Source of the DNA: Paenibacillus sp. PL91
GTDB lineage: Bacteria; Bacillota; Bacilli; Paenibacillales; Paenibacillaceae
Direction: 5' to 3'
NCBI RefSeq assembly: GCF_012935325.2
Contig: NZ_JABBYG020000008.1
Location: 298,021 to 362,020, forward strand
DNA length: 64,000 nt
Part shown: positions 8,291 through 16,659 of the stretch, piece after piece
Numbering within the stretch: the first letter of the stretch is position 1
Layout: each line of letters starts with the position of its first letter
Program-made: the position numbers and the translations under genes
The notes under the pieces: generated by a model
Seen by the model: only the letters and a program-made list of their open reading frames with translations
The model's database searches: none
Told to the model about the DNA's origin: nothing

Positions 8291-8409
8291 AATAGATAGG
8301 TAATGTCTCCTGCACCTCTATCACCGGAGGCACTCGGTCATGCTGTGGGTCAGCCGACCTTAGACGTTAATCGTCAAGGGTGTGACGTGAGGAGGGGTTC
8401 AATGCCCCT
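8291..8409 (+). ncRNA. Structured intergenic RNA, candidate EAR/epsC element
   Basis: The 189-bp gap between the tyrosine kinase and galU holds dense pairing potential. Stem P1 joins 8292-8301 with 8314-8321 (two bulged bases). Its loop TGTCTCC (8304-8310) can pair with GGAGGCA (8326-8332), giving a 7-bp pseudoknot. A second hairpin joins GGTC 8336-8339 and GCTG 8342-8345 with CAGC 8351-8354 and GACC 8356-8359. Smaller hairpins follow (GACG/CGTC 8363-8375; AGGGG/CCCCT 8393-8409). No T run follows, so it is not a terminator. The EAR (epsC) RNA of Bacillales sits in exactly this position, after the second gene of eps operons, and acts in processive antitermination. Identity rests on place and structure; the consensus could not be checked. 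Confidence 0.6.
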
Positions 8410-8449
8410 ATAAATATAAAAAAAATATAATAGGATAGGGTGAAATCAA

Positions 8450-9358
8450 ATGAAAAAAGTGAGAAAAGCCATTATCCCTGCCGCAGGACTCGGCACCCGT
8501 TTTTTGCCAGCAACTAAAGCGATGCCTAAAGAAATGCTTCCTATCGTCGACAAGCCGACCATTCAGTACATTGTAGAGGAAGCAATTGAATCAGGCGTTG
8601 AAGACATCATCGTCGTTACAGGTAAAGGCAAGCGGGCGATCGAGGATCATTTCGATATCGCTTTTGAACTAGAGCATATTTTAGAGCAAAAAGGGAAATT
8701 CGATATTTTGGAAAAGGTTAGAAAATCATCAAATGTGAATCTCCACTACATAAGGCAAAAAGAAGCGAAGGGTCTTGGCCATGCCGTATGGTGTGCGCGC
8801 AATTTTATTGGCGATGAGCCGTTTGCCGTACTCCTTGGTGATGACATCGTTGAGGCCGAGACGCCGTGCACAAGGCAGCTCATTGAGCAGTATGAAAGAA
8901 CAGGACGTTCAGTTATCGGCGTTCAGATGGTTGGCGTCGATCAAACGCATCGCTACGGTATCGTTGATCCCGGACAGCGGGTGGACAATCTATACGAAGT
9001 TAATAGCTTTGTAGAGAAGCCGCCTCAAGGCCAAGCGCCTTCCAATCTGGCAATTATGGGACGTTATGTGCTGACACCGGACATTTTCGAATATTTGGGG
9101 CGGCATGAGCGCGGCGCTGGAGGAGAAATTCAGCTTACCGACGCGATTCAAAAGCTCAATATGGACCAGGGCGTATATGCCTTTGACTTCCAAGGCACCC
9201 GGTACGATGTCGGCGAGCAGCTCGGCTTTATTATGACGACGCTCGATTTTGCCCTAAGAAACAATGAACTTAAATACAAGCTTATGACTGAGCTTGAAGA
9301 ATTGATGGAGCGGGAGCTCAGCAAGCAATTATTATCCGGAAGGAGTGATAGAAGATGA
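8450..9358 (+). CDS. galU: UTP-glucose-1-phosphate uridylyltransferase
   Basis: Makes UDP-glucose from UTP and glucose 1-phosphate; the product feeds glucosyl transfer and, through the ugd product, UDP-glucuronate. The 302-residue length is normal. The nucleotide-binding signature AAGLGTRFLPATKAMPKEMLPIVDKP is intact (written here as AAGLGTRFLP then PKEMLP), with EEAIESG, LLGDD and NSFVEKP further on. It starts at ATG 8450 after AGGGTG and directly follows the structured RNA. Its TGA overlaps the next ATG (ATGA), indicating coupling to the priming transferase. Confidence 0.95.
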   Translation: MKKVRKAIIPAAGLGTRFLPATKAMPKEMLPIVDKPTIQYIVEEAIESGVEDIIVVTGKGKRAIEDHFDIAFELEHILEQKGKFDILEKVRKSSNVNLHYIRQKEAKGLGHAVWCARNFIGDEPFAVLLGDDIVEAETPCTRQLIEQYERTGRSVIGVQMVGVDQTHRYGIVDPGQRVDNLYEVNSFVEKPPQGQAPSNLAIMGRYVLTPDIFEYLGRHERGAGGEIQLTDAIQKLNMDQGVYAFDFQGTRYDVGEQLGFIMTTLDFALRNNELKYKLMTELEELMERELSKQLLSGRSDRR

Positions 9359-10050
9359 CACCTCCACAATATCAGGATGAAGCGGTAGTCGGCGTCTCTG
9401 ATTACTATTCGAATGCAATCGCAAGGCGTAATGGTCGTGAAGCGGTTACGATGTATTCGATTATGAAACGAACGATTGACATTGTTGGTTCGCTAGTCGG
9501 TTTAATGCTGTTAAGCCCGCTGTTTATCATCATCGCTATCCTTATCAAGTGGGAGGATCCGAAAGGGTCTGTCTTCTTTTATCAAACAAGGATCGGCAAA
9601 AATGAGAAGCAGTTTCGGATGTTCAAATTCCGCTCGATGCTGACAGGCGCCGAGGATAAGCTGAAAGAGCTGCTGGATAAGAACGAAGTCAAAGGCGCTA
9701 TGTTCAAAATGAAGGACGATCCGCGCATTACGAAGATCGGCAAGCTTATCCGGAAAACAAGCATTGATGAGCTGCCGCAGCTTCTTAACGTGCTTAGAGG
9801 TGAAATGTCCTTGGTTGGTCCAAGACCACCACTTTTGAGAGAAGTGGCGGAATACAGCGAGTATGACAAGCAGCGCCTGTCCGTAACGCCGGGTTGCACC
9901 GGGCTTTGGCAGGTTAGCGGCAGAAACAATCTTTCCTTCAAGCAAATGGTTGAGCTGGACCTGACTTATATCGAGAAAAGATGCGTCTGGTTCGATATTA
10001 AAATTTTGCTAAAAACGGTGAAAACCGTCGTTAGCTCCGATGCTTATTAA
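9355..10050 (+). CDS. Priming polyprenyl-phosphate sugar phosphotransferase (WbaP/EpsL type)
   Basis: Transfers the first sugar phosphate to undecaprenyl phosphate, starting the repeat unit. At 231 residues it has one N-terminal membrane helix (IVGSLVGLMLLSPLFIIIAILI, about residues 43-64) and the complete bacterial sugar transferase domain. Visible marks are FYQTRIGKN, FKFRSM, KIGKLIRKTSIDELPQLLNV, SLVGPRPPL and the end motif PGCTGLWQVSGR. It lacks the long N-terminal membrane region of WbaP and is of the short EpsL-like class. The donor is not readable; galU beside it makes UDP-glucose likely. It overlaps galU by 4 bp. Confidence 0.92.
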   Translation: MTPPQYQDEAVVGVSDYYSNAIARRNGREAVTMYSIMKRTIDIVGSLVGLMLLSPLFIIIAILIKWEDPKGSVFFYQTRIGKNEKQFRMFKFRSMLTGAEDKLKELLDKNEVKGAMFKMKDDPRITKIGKLIRKTSIDELPQLLNVLRGEMSLVGPRPPLLREVAEYSEYDKQRLSVTPGCTGLWQVSGRNNLSFKQMVELDLTYIEKRCVWFDIKILLKTVKTVVSSDAY

Positions 10051-10058
10051 TAAACATA

Positions 10059-10152
10059 GTTTTGCTTCGCAAAACAGAATCCGCACTAAGAAGTAAGTTT
10101 TGCTTCGCAAAACTAAGCCTATGCTTACGAAGATAGTTTTGCTTCGCAAAAC
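10059..10152. repeat. Three identical 17-nt hairpins in tandem (GTTTTGCTTCGCAAAAC)
   Basis: Exact copies at 10059-10075, 10097-10113 and 10136-10152 fill the gap between the priming transferase and the next glycosyltransferase, 38 and 39 bp apart. Each forms a 7-bp stem with a TTC loop, or 6 bp around a CTTCG loop. None is followed by a T run. The last copy lies just before the AAGGAG of the next gene. Confidence 0.85.
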
Positions 10153-10169
10153 TTTAAGGAGTTGATCAA

Positions 10170-11285
10170 ATGGCAAGAGTCCTGCATATATCGGAATTTA
10201 CTAAGGGCGGCATCGAAACCCACCTGAATGAAGTGCTGAGTTACCAAGCGGGCAGACATGATATTTATCTTATGGCTTCCGAGCAGAACTCCCGCCCTGA
10301 ATCGCTGCAGATCAGCCAAGACCGTTTGTACTTGTACCCGTACAAGCGGAAGCCGGCTTATTTTCTTCAAGCGATCAAAGCCATTCATCGCAAGGTAAAG
10401 GCGTTTAAACCGGATATCATTCATGTCCACGGAACGTTCGCAGGTGTCTTCCTGCGAACGTTGTTTTTTTTCAAGATCCGCAGGCCGGTCGTCATTTACA
10501 ACGCGCACGGATGGGCTTTCCTAATGGACACGAAGTCGTGGAAAAAACGGATATTTGCTTTCGTGGAGAAAGTGCTGGCACTCCGTACTGATTACATTAT
10601 CAACATCTCTAGGCATGAATATGAGATGGCTATGCATTACGGATTGCCAGCCGAGAAATCGGGAGTCGTCTATAACGGCGTTTCCGATACGATTGCTTCG
10701 GGCAAGCCGCCTTTTGAGACGCAGCAAGACAAAATCAATTTGCTCTACGTCGGCCGCTTCGATCGTCAAAAAGGCTTTGACCTGCTGCTTGATGTATTCA
10801 ACGAGCATAAGTTCGCGAACGTCCATCTGTATTTGGTCGGCGACACGGTGCTGGAGGAGGTTGAATATGTTTTCCCGGAAAATGCGGTCAAGATCGGCTG
10901 GGTGGACAATTCCGAAATCGACCGTTACATGAATGCCTGTGATGCGGTTATTATTCCGTCGCGCTGGGAAGGCTTCGGCATCGTCGCCATTGAAGCGCTG
11001 CGGAACAAGAAGCCGGTCATTGCAAGCAACCGGGGCGCGCTTCCGGAAATTATCCGGCATGGGCTGAACGGCTATATTTTTGATTTCGAGAATAAGCAGG
11101 AGCTGGCAGATATCGTTCATCGGCTGGATAAGACGACGCTTGAATCGATGGGCCAGGCAGGCCTGAATATTTTCCAAGACAAATTTCATTCGAATCAAAT
11201 GAACAACCAAATCGAGCGGCTTTACGAGGATGCCTTGCAAAAACGAAGAGGCCCGTATTCCGCTGCGGTCAAAAAATATGTCTAG
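10170..11285 (+). CDS. Glycosyltransferase, GT4 family
   Basis: Retaining GT-B glycosyltransferase of 371 residues acting at the cytoplasmic face on the lipid-linked repeat unit. The N-terminal half starts RVLHISEFTKGGIETHL. The C-terminal half has LLYVGRFDRQKGFDLLL and the EX7E donor motif in SRWEGFGIVAIEALRNKKP. The start is ATG 10170 after TTAAGGAG. Donor and acceptor cannot be deduced. The gene contains a terminator-like hairpin with eight T residues (10433-10471), described separately. The eight-T run encodes LFFFK and keeps frame. Confidence 0.88.
   Translation: MARVLHISEFTKGGIETHLNEVLSYQAGRHDIYLMASEQNSRPESLQISQDRLYLYPYKRKPAYFLQAIKAIHRKVKAFKPDIIHVHGTFAGVFLRTLFFFKIRRPVVIYNAHGWAFLMDTKSWKKRIFAFVEKVLALRTDYIINISRHEYEMAMHYGLPAEKSGVVYNGVSDTIASGKPPFETQQDKINLLYVGRFDRQKGFDLLLDVFNEHKFANVHLYLVGDTVLEEVEYVFPENAVKIGWVDNSEIDRYMNACDAVIIPSRWEGFGIVAIEALRNKKPVIASNRGALPEIIRHGLNGYIFDFENKQELADIVHRLDKTTLESMGQAGLNIFQDKFHSNQMNNQIERLYEDALQKRRGPYSAAVKKYV
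10433..10471 (+). terminator. Intrinsic terminator-like hairpin inside a glycosyltransferase gene
   Basis: AACGTTCGCAGG (10433-10444) and CCTGCGAACGTT (10451-10462) form a perfect 12-bp stem with a 6-nt TGTCTT loop. One G and eight T residues (10464-10471) follow. By structure this is a stronger terminator than several intergenic ones here, yet it lies about 90 codons into an open reading frame in the sense direction. Confidence 0.75.
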
Positions 11286-11306
11286 ATTTACGGGGATGGA
11301 GAGAAG

Positions 11307-12692
11307 ATGAGCCTAAGCTTGCAGAGCAACCTTACGACTAATGATAAATTAGCCAAGAATGAGAGCAAGGAACAGTTCTTTTTGGCGATCTATCTGAGCA
11401 TCATGCTGGTGCTGACCGTCTATCAGGATTTCCCGTTAGTCAATATGATCGGCGAGATCGGCAGATCGCCTATTATTTTAATGCTTCCGCTGTTCGTATT
11501 TTGCGAGATTGCGATGCTAGCCAAGCACAAGCGGGTGATGAACGGCTCGACGCTGCAAAAATATTTATTCGGCTTTATCCTTTATTTGAGCTTTATCAGC
11601 ATCGTCTACCTGCTCGTTCAATTCATACAAGGCAGCTACAGCTTTGGCTCGGAAGGGTTGATGGGCAAAGCGATAAAGGTATTGATCTATTTTGTGCTGA
11701 TTCTGCTCTATATCCGGCATATGCAGCTCGTTTTTTCCAAAATTAAAAGCTTTAAGGTGCTGTACGGCTGCTTTCTCGCGGTCGTTACGCTGCTTGCGGC
11801 CATTATGATTTTGGAGCTTATGAGCATGCCAAACGCCTTTATGTCATTGCATTCGGGGAACAATCCCTATTGGCGGGTTAGGATGCTTACGTCAGAGAGC
11901 AGCACGACGGGCTCGATTGTCGTTGTGTACTCCGCTATTCTCGTCTATTTGACAAGGTACTTGAACGGTTTTGCCAAAACGCTATCCATCATATATGCAT
12001 CTAGTTTTTTTCTGTTTTATGTATTCATTACCGGCTCGAAAGGGTTCATGATTATTATTTTACTCACGCTTGTCGTGACGATGATCAAGTTTTTGGATTT
12101 TCGGAAAAAGAAAAACTTCATATTGCTTATTTCAGTCGTTCTGGCCATGTACATGTTCATTACCAATTTTTCGGCGGGACTGGTCAGCTCGTTTAGCAAT
12201 GACATCGAAAACTACACATCTTCCTACACACGTATGGGAACGATCATTATCTCGCTGGCTACCGTCTTTCACAATCCGTTTGGGGTTGGCACGGGAGCAT
12301 ACCTCATGTATTTCGATAAGTATGTGAATGACTCGATCAGCTTGATGTCTCATTTCTATTACAACCTATTTGGCATTAGCCAAATAAATGCGGGGGAGCT
12401 GTTGCAATATTCGGGCTCGGATAAAAACTTAGGCGTCAAATCCGGCTTTTTCCAGTGGGTCATGTTCGGCGGAATCATTTCTGTGCTGTTCTTCTACCTG
12501 CTTGCCAAAAACCTGATCGTTAAAGTAAAGTCCAGCTCCATTTTGTTTCTAGCGCTTATCTTTATTTTATTTTCGATGCTCCTCGTTACTTTGGAAATCA
12601 AATACGAGGTTTGGCTGCTGTTTGCTTTTATTAGCCTCTTTCTTGGCAAGAACGAAATGAATCCATCAAAAAGGTCGGGGGTAGTCAAATGA
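11307..12692 (+). CDS. Wzy-type polysaccharide polymerase / O-antigen ligase-like membrane protein
   Basis: A 461-residue protein that is hydrophobic along most of its length (about 10-12 segments), as expected for Wzy polymerases, which join flipped repeat units outside the membrane. The first ~30 residues are polar and charged. A larger outside loop lies around residues 300-370 (SSFSNDIENYTSSYTRMG to SGSDKNLGVKSG), with TSSYTRMG and FHNPFGVGTGAY in the positions usual for Wzy/O-antigen ligase proteins. Sequence conservation in this group is weak, so the call also rests on context between glycosyltransferases. The start is ATG 11307 after GGAGAG; its TGA overlaps the next ATG. Confidence 0.72.
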   Translation: MSLSLQSNLTTNDKLAKNESKEQFFLAIYLSIMLVLTVYQDFPLVNMIGEIGRSPIILMLPLFVFCEIAMLAKHKRVMNGSTLQKYLFGFILYLSFISIVYLLVQFIQGSYSFGSEGLMGKAIKVLIYFVLILLYIRHMQLVFSKIKSFKVLYGCFLAVVTLLAAIMILELMSMPNAFMSLHSGNNPYWRVRMLTSESSTTGSIVVVYSAILVYLTRYLNGFAKTLSIIYASSFFLFYVFITGSKGFMIIILLTLVVTMIKFLDFRKKKNFILLISVVLAMYMFITNFSAGLVSSFSNDIENYTSSYTRMGTIIISLATVFHNPFGVGTGAYLMYFDKYVNDSISLMSHFYYNLFGISQINAGELLQYSGSDKNLGVKSGFFQWVMFGGIISVLFFYLLAKNLIVKVKSSSILFLALIFILFSMLLVTLEIKYEVWLLFAFISLFLGKNEMNPSKRSGVVK

Positions 12693-13858
12693 AAATGCTT
12701 GTAGTATGCAGTGATTTCCCATATCCCGCCGACCATGGCGGTAGAGTTGACACATGGGGCAGAATCAAGGTGCTCGCTGAGCTCGGCTGGAAGCTTCACC
12801 TGCTCGTATGCGGCAAGCAGACGCCATCTAAGGAAGAGATGGACGCTGTGTATGATTATGTAGAAGAAATTACGCTCTGCGATCGCAGAAGCAAGCTTGC
12901 GGATTTGCTCCACGTCATACCGATGCAGGTGCAGTCCAGAAGCGAGCTAAGAAACGTCAAGCTAACAGGGGATTACGATTATGTGCTCCTCGAAGGCGAT
13001 TACGTGTATCCGGTGCTGCAAAATCCGAAGATCAAGCCTGACACGGCGATCTTAAGAGTTCATAACGATGAAGCGGTTTACTTCAAGGCGCTTGCCCGAA
13101 GCACCAAAAACGTCGTCCATAAAATGTATTACCACATGGAGAGCGGCAAGTTCGCGAGTTTGCAGAAAAAAATGCTCGAGAAGGTCGACAAATACCTGTT
13201 TATATCGAGCAAAGAATATGAAACGTTCCATAAGCAAAATCCAACGGCAAAAAGCTTGTTTTTGCCTCCTCCGGTAACGAAGGCCAGCTTTGAATCGAGC
13301 GATTTTCAAAACAAGCATGTCGTATTTATCGGATCTTTGTTTATGCCGAATAACCGGGAGGCGATTCAGTGGTATCTCGAGCATATTCATCCGCTGATGC
13401 TGAAGGAGCCGGAGTACAAGTTCATCATAGCCGGCAACAGCCGAAAGCAAAGCTTGAGCTGGCTTGAAGCGTACGATATGACGAATGTGATCGTGCATGA
13501 TACGCCGAAGAGCCTCGACGACATCTACAGAAGCGGTTATCTGTTCGTTAATCCAATGCAAAACGGGGCAGGCGTGAAGCTAAAGACGATTGAAGCGATT
13601 CAAAACGGCCTGCCGGTCATCTCCACCTCTATCGGGTACGAGGGAACCGGACTTGTAGATAATGAGCATATTATGGTCGCCGACCGGCCGGAGCAATTTT
13701 ACGCGAAAATCAAGCAGCTGTTCGATAACCCGCAAGCGGCCAAGGCGCTGCTCGAGTCGTCGCAAAGCTTCTTGCGCACGCATTACAACCATAAAGAGGT
13801 ACTGAAGCAGTTTATTCAGTCCTTAAATGCCAGTTATCAAGTAAAGCAGGTGCTCTAA
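12689..13858 (+). CDS. Glycosyltransferase (GT4-like, GT-B fold)
   Basis: Predicted cytosolic GT-B glycosyltransferase of 389 residues. The N-terminal sequence KMLVVCSDFPYPADHGGR matches the glycine-rich opening of GT1/GT4 sugar transferases. The C-terminal donor half has VVFIGSLFMPNNREAIQWYL, the GAGVKLKTIEAIQNGLP helix (EX7E region changed, with K-x-x-E) and VISTSIGYEG. The start is the ATG of an ATGA overlap with the polymerase gene. It ends directly before the next ATG. Donor and acceptor are unknown. Confidence 0.82.
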   Translation: MKMLVVCSDFPYPADHGGRVDTWGRIKVLAELGWKLHLLVCGKQTPSKEEMDAVYDYVEEITLCDRRSKLADLLHVIPMQVQSRSELRNVKLTGDYDYVLLEGDYVYPVLQNPKIKPDTAILRVHNDEAVYFKALARSTKNVVHKMYYHMESGKFASLQKKMLEKVDKYLFISSKEYETFHKQNPTAKSLFLPPPVTKASFESSDFQNKHVVFIGSLFMPNNREAIQWYLEHIHPLMLKEPEYKFIIAGNSRKQSLSWLEAYDMTNVIVHDTPKSLDDIYRSGYLFVNPMQNGAGVKLKTIEAIQNGLPVISTSIGYEGTGLVDNEHIMVADRPEQFYAKIKQLFDNPQAAKALLESSQSFLRTHYNHKEVLKQFIQSLNASYQVKQVL

Positions 13859-15007
13859 ATGGTCAATCAAAAAATAAACGTCATGTTTGTAACCCACGCG
13901 GACAAGAAAGGCGGGGCTGAGCAAAGCCTCATTCATCTCATCAATTATTTGGACGCGTCGAAATACCGGATTTTCTTATTAAGTCCCGGCGATGCGGCGT
14001 ATTTGAATGAGATCCGTGCGGAATATGTGCATTTCCCGCTGGAGCTTAGCAGCATTAAGAAGAAATTCGGCTTAGGCTATATCGAAACGGTGCTTAAGAT
14101 CCGGTCGTTCGTTCGGAAAAACAAGATCGCGATCGTCCATGCCAATGGCTGGCGGGCTCCTTGGTATACGGCTCCGCTAAAGTTTTTGACGAAGAGCAAG
14201 CTGGTTTGGCATCACCGCGATTATACGCATTTGCGTATGTTCAACAACGTGCTGCCTCGCTTTTTTGACCAGGTTATCTGCATTTCGCATTTTGTGGCGA
14301 ACTCGATTCAGGGCAGCAACAAAACGATTATTTACAATGGCGTCGATCCAGAGCTTGCGCTGACGAAGAAGAGCCGGGCTTTTATGGAGGATAATACGCT
14401 AATTATCGGGACGTTCGGCCGAATCGTGGAATGGAAAAGGTATCATCTCATGATTGAAGCGGTCAAAAAATTAGCAGACAGCAACCGCAGCAATTGGAAG
14501 CTGCTCATCGTAGGGGACGCTTCCGTTGACGGATCGGATGGCTATTACAACGATATGATCCAAAAGGTGCTGGCATATGGCCTCGAGCATCAGGTGATCT
14601 TCTATGGATACAGCAATAAACCGCTTGATGTCATGAAGGAATGTGATCTTACGATCAACTTTTCGCTTAACGAGCCGTTCGGCAGAGTTATCATCGAGTC
14701 GATGCTCGTAGAGACGCCTGTTATCGTAGCGGATTCCGGAGGAGCTCCCGAAATCATTCATCATACGAAAGGCGGCTTTATCGTGAAGGACGGCGATGTG
14801 GACGAGCTGTATCAGACGATCCAGCGCGTTTATGACAAAAACGTCGACCATCAGGAAATGTCCAGCCGCGGCTACGCCAGCGTAATGAATGATTTTAATA
14901 TGAGCACGATCGCGAAGAAAGTTGAGTCCACCTACAGCCGTTTGCTCGCACATATGAAGTCGGAAGCGGCAGGAGGAACGGATGAGTACAGGATACAGTC
15001 AAATTAG
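13859..15007 (+). CDS. Glycosyltransferase, GT4 family
   Basis: A 382-residue GT-B enzyme. The acceptor half opens with KINVMFVTHADKKGGAEQSL. The donor half has IIGTFGRIVEWKRYHLMIEAV and an intact EX7E motif in NEPFGRVIIESMLVETPVI. ATG 13859 is the base right after the stop of the preceding gene, so translation is probably coupled. Its 3' end overlaps the acetyltransferase gene by 26 bp. The exact linkage formed is not readable. Confidence 0.88.
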   Translation: MVNQKINVMFVTHADKKGGAEQSLIHLINYLDASKYRIFLLSPGDAAYLNEIRAEYVHFPLELSSIKKKFGLGYIETVLKIRSFVRKNKIAIVHANGWRAPWYTAPLKFLTKSKLVWHHRDYTHLRMFNNVLPRFFDQVICISHFVANSIQGSNKTIIYNGVDPELALTKKSRAFMEDNTLIIGTFGRIVEWKRYHLMIEAVKKLADSNRSNWKLLIVGDASVDGSDGYYNDMIQKVLAYGLEHQVIFYGYSNKPLDVMKECDLTINFSLNEPFGRVIIESMLVETPVIVADSGGAPEIIHHTKGGFIVKDGDVDELYQTIQRVYDKNVDHQEMSSRGYASVMNDFNMSTIAKKVESTYSRLLAHMKSEAAGGTDEYRIQSN

Positions 15008-15554
15008 CTTCGGCAAGCTGCTAGCCGTTCTAAAGGGAGCGGCGATACTGCCGATTAAGACGAGCTCGGTAGGCAGGCTAGGCAGAATTTCAGGAAAGCT
15101 TAGCGTAAAGAACAAGGGTAGATTTTTTTTGGGGAAAAATGTTTCTTTTCAGGCGAAGCCATTTCCTTCATCGATTACGGTTGAGAAGCATGCTGAGCTG
15201 TTTGTAGGCGATAATGTGTTTTTCAATTATGGCCTAGACATCGGCTGTACGAAGTCGATCCAAATCGGCAGCAACACGATTATAGGTCCGATGGTGAACA
15301 TTATCGATACGAACTTTCACCCAGTAGACATGGAGGACCGTTCGGGCAGCAAAGACATTGTCATCTCGGATAATGTCTGGATTGGCCGCGGAGCTGTCAT
15401 TTTGCCTGGCGTGACGATTGGTCAGGGCTCGGTCATTGCGGCAGGCAGCATCGTAACGCGGGATATTCCGGCAAATGTGCTGGCAGGAGGAACGCCTGCC
15501 AAAGTGATCCGCGAGCTCCAGGTAACGAATGAATGGATTCGCAGATACAACTGA
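14982..15554 (+). CDS. Hexapeptide-repeat acyltransferase (probable sugar O-acetyltransferase)
   Basis: A 190-residue protein with the left-handed beta-helix pattern of WbbJ/NodL/maltose acetyltransferases: SIQIGSNTIIGPMVNI, IVISDNVWIGRGAVILPGVTIGQGSVIAAGSIVTRDIPANVLAGGTPAKVI (quoted in part: DNVWIGRGAVILPGVTIG). The likely catalytic His is in DTNFHPVD. Such enzymes use acetyl-CoA to modify a sugar before or during assembly. The start is ATG 14982 after AGGAGGAAC, 26 bp inside the end of the preceding gene. The first ~60 residues are basic and less conserved, which is common in capsule-linked members. Confidence 0.87.
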   Translation: MSTGYSQISFGKLLAVLKGAAILPIKTSSVGRLGRISGKLSVKNKGRFFLGKNVSFQAKPFPSSITVEKHAELFVGDNVFFNYGLDIGCTKSIQIGSNTIIGPMVNIIDTNFHPVDMEDRSGSKDIVISDNVWIGRGAVILPGVTIGQGSVIAAGSIVTRDIPANVLAGGTPAKVIRELQVTNEWIRRYN

Positions 15555-15624
15555 TAGAACGCAGAAAGGCTTTGGAGGAATATCCAGCGGCAATGATTCT
15601 GGTTTGGCTAGGGAGCGTATGGCA

Positions 15625-16656
15625 ATGAAAGTATGGATGTGGCCGAAATCGAGTGAGTTGAACTTTTACAATGATCTGTTGACAAATTCGCTGAACGGCG
15701 CGGGCATGGAAGTGAAGGACTTGAAGCATGGCAAGCTGATGCTGCAGGTCGGCGGAGTGAAGGCAGGGGACATTGTTCATATCCACTGGATGCATCATGC
15801 CTATCAGAACCGCAATCTGCTGCTGTTCATCGTGAAATCGTTCATTTTTGTCATGACGATGCTTTATTTGAAGGTGCGGAAGGTACAGCTCGTTTGGACG
15901 ATTCATAACCTGTATCCGCATCAGGTGAAATACAAGAAGCTTGAGCGCTTCATGCGAGGATTGATATGCAAATTTTGCAGTAAGCTGCTGGTCGCCTCTG
16001 AGTCGATCAAACGAAAGGTCATGATGGAATTTGGGGTTCCGGCAAGCAAGCTCTTTGTGGTGAAGCATGGCCATTACTTAGGCGTGTACAAGCCGAAAGG
16101 GAAGGATTGCAGGCAGGCTTACGGCATTAGCGAGGACGCGGATATTTACTTGTTCTTAGGCGCGATCAAAGCCTATAAGGGTGTCGAGGATCTAATTGAA
16201 GCCTTTAATGCGATGAAGACGAAGCAATCCTACCTCATTGTAGCCGGCAAAGCGGACAAGCAGATGGAATCCTATTTGAAGCATGTTGAGGATAAAGAAA
16301 ATATTATTTTGGATTTACGCTTCATTCCGAATGAGGAGGTTGCCGATCTCATCAGCGCCGTCGATGTGATGGTCATGCCGTACAAGGAGATTACGACCTC
16401 AGGCTCCGCGATACTCGGCTTATCGTTCAGAAAGCTGATCGTCATGCCGGATAATGATTTTATCGACGAGTATTTCAAGGAGGACATGGTCGTGAGCTAC
16501 AATCCAAACGACTATAACGGCTTGGAGAACGCGATGAAGGCAGCCTTGAATGTGAAGAGGGAACAGCGCTCGCCCCAGTACGAAGAGGTGCTGAAGGAAT
16601 TGGAATGGAGCACGATTGCGCAAAAGATAAAAAAAGTTTACCAAGGATGGGGATAA
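15625..16656 (+). CDS. Glycosyltransferase (GT4-like)
   Basis: A 343-residue GT-B type enzyme. The acceptor domain contains DIVHIHWMHHAYQNRNLLL and VWTIHNLYPH. The donor half has YLFLGAIKAYKGVEDLIEAF, MVMPYKEITTSGSAILGLSF and a Rossmann end. The EX7E glutamates are less regular (YKEITTSG), as in several exopolysaccharide GT4 proteins. The frame is open from 15529, inside the previous gene, but ATG 15625 (or 15619) after GGGAG at 15611-15615 gives the conserved N terminus KVWMWPKSSELNFYND. About 70 bp separate it from the acetyltransferase. Confidence 0.82.
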   Translation: MKVWMWPKSSELNFYNDLLTNSLNGAGMEVKDLKHGKLMLQVGGVKAGDIVHIHWMHHAYQNRNLLLFIVKSFIFVMTMLYLKVRKVQLVWTIHNLYPHQVKYKKLERFMRGLICKFCSKLLVASESIKRKVMMEFGVPASKLFVVKHGHYLGVYKPKGKDCRQAYGISEDADIYLFLGAIKAYKGVEDLIEAFNAMKTKQSYLIVAGKADKQMESYLKHVEDKENIILDLRFIPNEEVADLISAVDVMVMPYKEITTSGSAILGLSFRKLIVMPDNDFIDEYFKEDMVVSYNPNDYNGLENAMKAALNVKREQRSPQYEEVLKELEWSTIAQKIKKVYQGWG

Positions 16657-16659
16657 AGG

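Noticed and set aside
8393..8420. AGGGG/CCCCT hairpin as a terminator before galU
   Set aside because: Followed by an A-rich, not T-rich, stretch; better explained as part of the structured RNA.
10059..10152. Three hairpins as a transcription terminator
   Set aside because: None is followed by a T run and the ribosome site of the next gene follows at once.
10521..11240. 239-residue antisense frame inside the GT4 gene
   Set aside because: Fully inside a well-supported glycosyltransferase gene, with no recognisable domain.
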